DNA from: Dehalococcoidales bacterium
GTDB lineage: Bacteria > Chloroflexota > Dehalococcoidia > Dehalococcoidales > UBA5760
NCBI GenBank assembly: GCA_030640485.1
Contig: DAOWJG010000080.1
Span: 1 to 5,121, forward strand
Reading direction: 5' to 3'
Length of the DNA: 5,121 bases
Shown here: piece after piece, positions 4,521 to 5,121 of the stretch
Layout of the letters: each line of letters opens with the position of its first letter
How positions within the stretch are numbered: the first letter of the stretch is position 1
Notes under the pieces: model-generated
Database searches by the model: none
What the model was told of the DNA's origin: nothing
What the model saw: the letters and a program-made list of their open reading frames with translations, nothing else
Program-made: the position numbers and the translations under genes

Positions 4521-5121
4521 ACCCTGTTATCTTTGGCCCAGTTCCGTCTCGGCGGTTGGGTCACAGTTTGGGGATAAACAATATCCCGCCTAAGAAGTGT
4601 AGCTATTCGTGCGTTTATTGCCAGGTCGGAAATACCCTGGATATGCGGGTTGAGCGAGAAGATTTCTATAAGACAGAAGATATAGTTGATGGTGTCAAAG
4701 AGAGAGTAAGACAGCTTAAAGAGAGGGGAGAACCGATAGACTATCTGACTTTCGTCCCCGACGGTGAGCCTACTCTGGATACTAATCTTGGTCGAGAGAT
4801 TGGGCTTCTTAGACCCCTGGGCATCAAGATTGCGGTTATCACCAATGCTTCCCTGATGTGGTGTGAGGACATCCGGCATGAGCTACGAAAAGCAGACTTG
4901 GTGTCACTCAAGGTGGATGCCGTCAGTAGGGAAGTATGGCGTAAAATTAATAGACCCCAAAAATCATTAAAACTAGAAGCGATATTGGAGGGAATGCTTA
5001 AGTTCGCCAGCATTTTTGGGGGTGAGCTAGCCACAGAGACCATGCTCATCCAGAGCGTTAACGATAGTAGCGGGGAAATTGAGAAAATAGCTGACTTCCT
5101 GGCAGAGCTAAGACCAAATAC
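4517..5121 (+). CDS. Radical SAM protein, COG0731-like, truncated at the right edge
   Basis: The frame is open from ATG 4517 to the window edge, giving 201 complete codons with no stop. The protein opens with FGPVPSRRLGHSLGINNIPP (6-25), typical of COG0731 Fe-S oxidoreductases. The radical SAM cluster motif CxxxCxxC follows at Cys28/32/35 (CSYSCVYC), which ligates the [4Fe-4S] that reductively cleaves S-adenosylmethionine. FVPDGEPTLD (79-88) holds the Gly-Glu motif that contacts SAM, followed by ITNASL (108-113), LVSLKVDA (128-135) and TETMLIQSVND (173-183). The family is distantly related to tRNA-wybutosine TYW1, but bacterial members beside mobB have no function I can name. Family length is usually near 300 residues, so roughly a third is missing. 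Its start overlaps the mobB stop as ATGA, implying coupling. A role in molybdenum-enzyme maturation is inference from position only. Confidence 0.92.
   Translation, partial: MNPVIFGPVPSRRLGHSLGINNIPPKKCSYSCVYCQVGNTLDMRVEREDFYKTEDIVDGVKERVRQLKERGEPIDYLTFVPDGEPTLDTNLGREIGLLRPLGIKIAVITNASLMWCEDIRHELRKADLVSLKVDAVSREVWRKINRPQKSLKLEAILEGMLKFASIFGGELATETMLIQSVNDSSGEIEKIADFLAELRPN

Noticed and set aside
4364..4879. Long open frame on the minus strand (171 codons).
   Set aside because: It overlaps mobB and the radical SAM gene, whose protein motifs are conclusive, and its own translation shows no recognisable motif. It is a shadow frame, as is the minus-strand frame at 2024-2476.
4741..5049. Minus-strand frame rich in Ser, considered as an antisense gene.
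   Set aside because: It is the complement of the conserved radical SAM core and shows low-complexity composition typical of reverse-frame shadows.

Overview
The window is a dense one-directional gene block, with everything on the + strand. It reads as part of an iron-sulfur or metal-cluster operon from a strict anaerobe. Seven genes have conclusive family motifs: a truncated Cys-rich zinc-ribbon-like protein, two consecutive MinD-type ATPases each carrying an inserted 2x[4Fe-4S] ferredoxin domain, a small NifX/ORP-type (FeMo-cofactor-binding fold) protein, an Mrp/ApbC-type ATPase with an N-terminal MIP18-like domain, an IscU/NifU-type scaffold, and MobB. A radical SAM enzyme (COG0731-like) follows and runs off the right edge. 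The host is probably a bacterium: the starts are preceded by G-rich Shine-Dalgarno-like sequences, two starts are GTG, and the GC content looks close to half. The gene content fits anaerobic lineages such as Dehalococcoidia/Chloroflexota, sulfate reducers or Clostridia. I cannot assign a taxon from the sequence alone, and an archaeal source is not strictly excluded.

Layout: 2-130, 3' end of the Cys-rich gene. 127-171, a 15-bp repeat in three copies that starts at the stop codon and ends in the next gene's ribosome binding site. 184-1050 and 1047-1907, the ferredoxin-MinD pair, overlapping by 4 bp. 1955-2293, the NifX-like protein. 2352-3368, the Mrp-like ATPase. 3395-3844, the IscU-like scaffold. 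3858-4520, MobB with a C-terminal extension. 4517 to the edge, the radical SAM protein, overlapping mobB by 4 bp. Gaps are 58 bp or less, and I see no convincing internal terminator, so co-transcription is likely.

How the genes may work together: the first five resemble the anaerobe-specific orange-protein (ORP) gene set known from Desulfovibrio. That set has two ferredoxin-MinD ATPases, a small PF02579 protein that in Desulfovibrio carries a Mo/Cu sulfide cluster, and an Mrp ATPase. Here the set is joined to an IscU-type cluster scaffold and to a molybdenum-cofactor gene (mobB). An inferred model is that the ATPases move or insert a metal cluster into the NifX-like carrier, with IscU supplying Fe-S units. 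The most notable departure is that the Mrp-like protein lacks the CxxC cluster-bridging motif and has only one cysteine in total, so it probably works as a partner ATPase rather than a cluster carrier.

No RNA genes, CRISPR arrays, insertion sequences or attachment sites were seen. No gene-free stretch exceeds about 60 bp.
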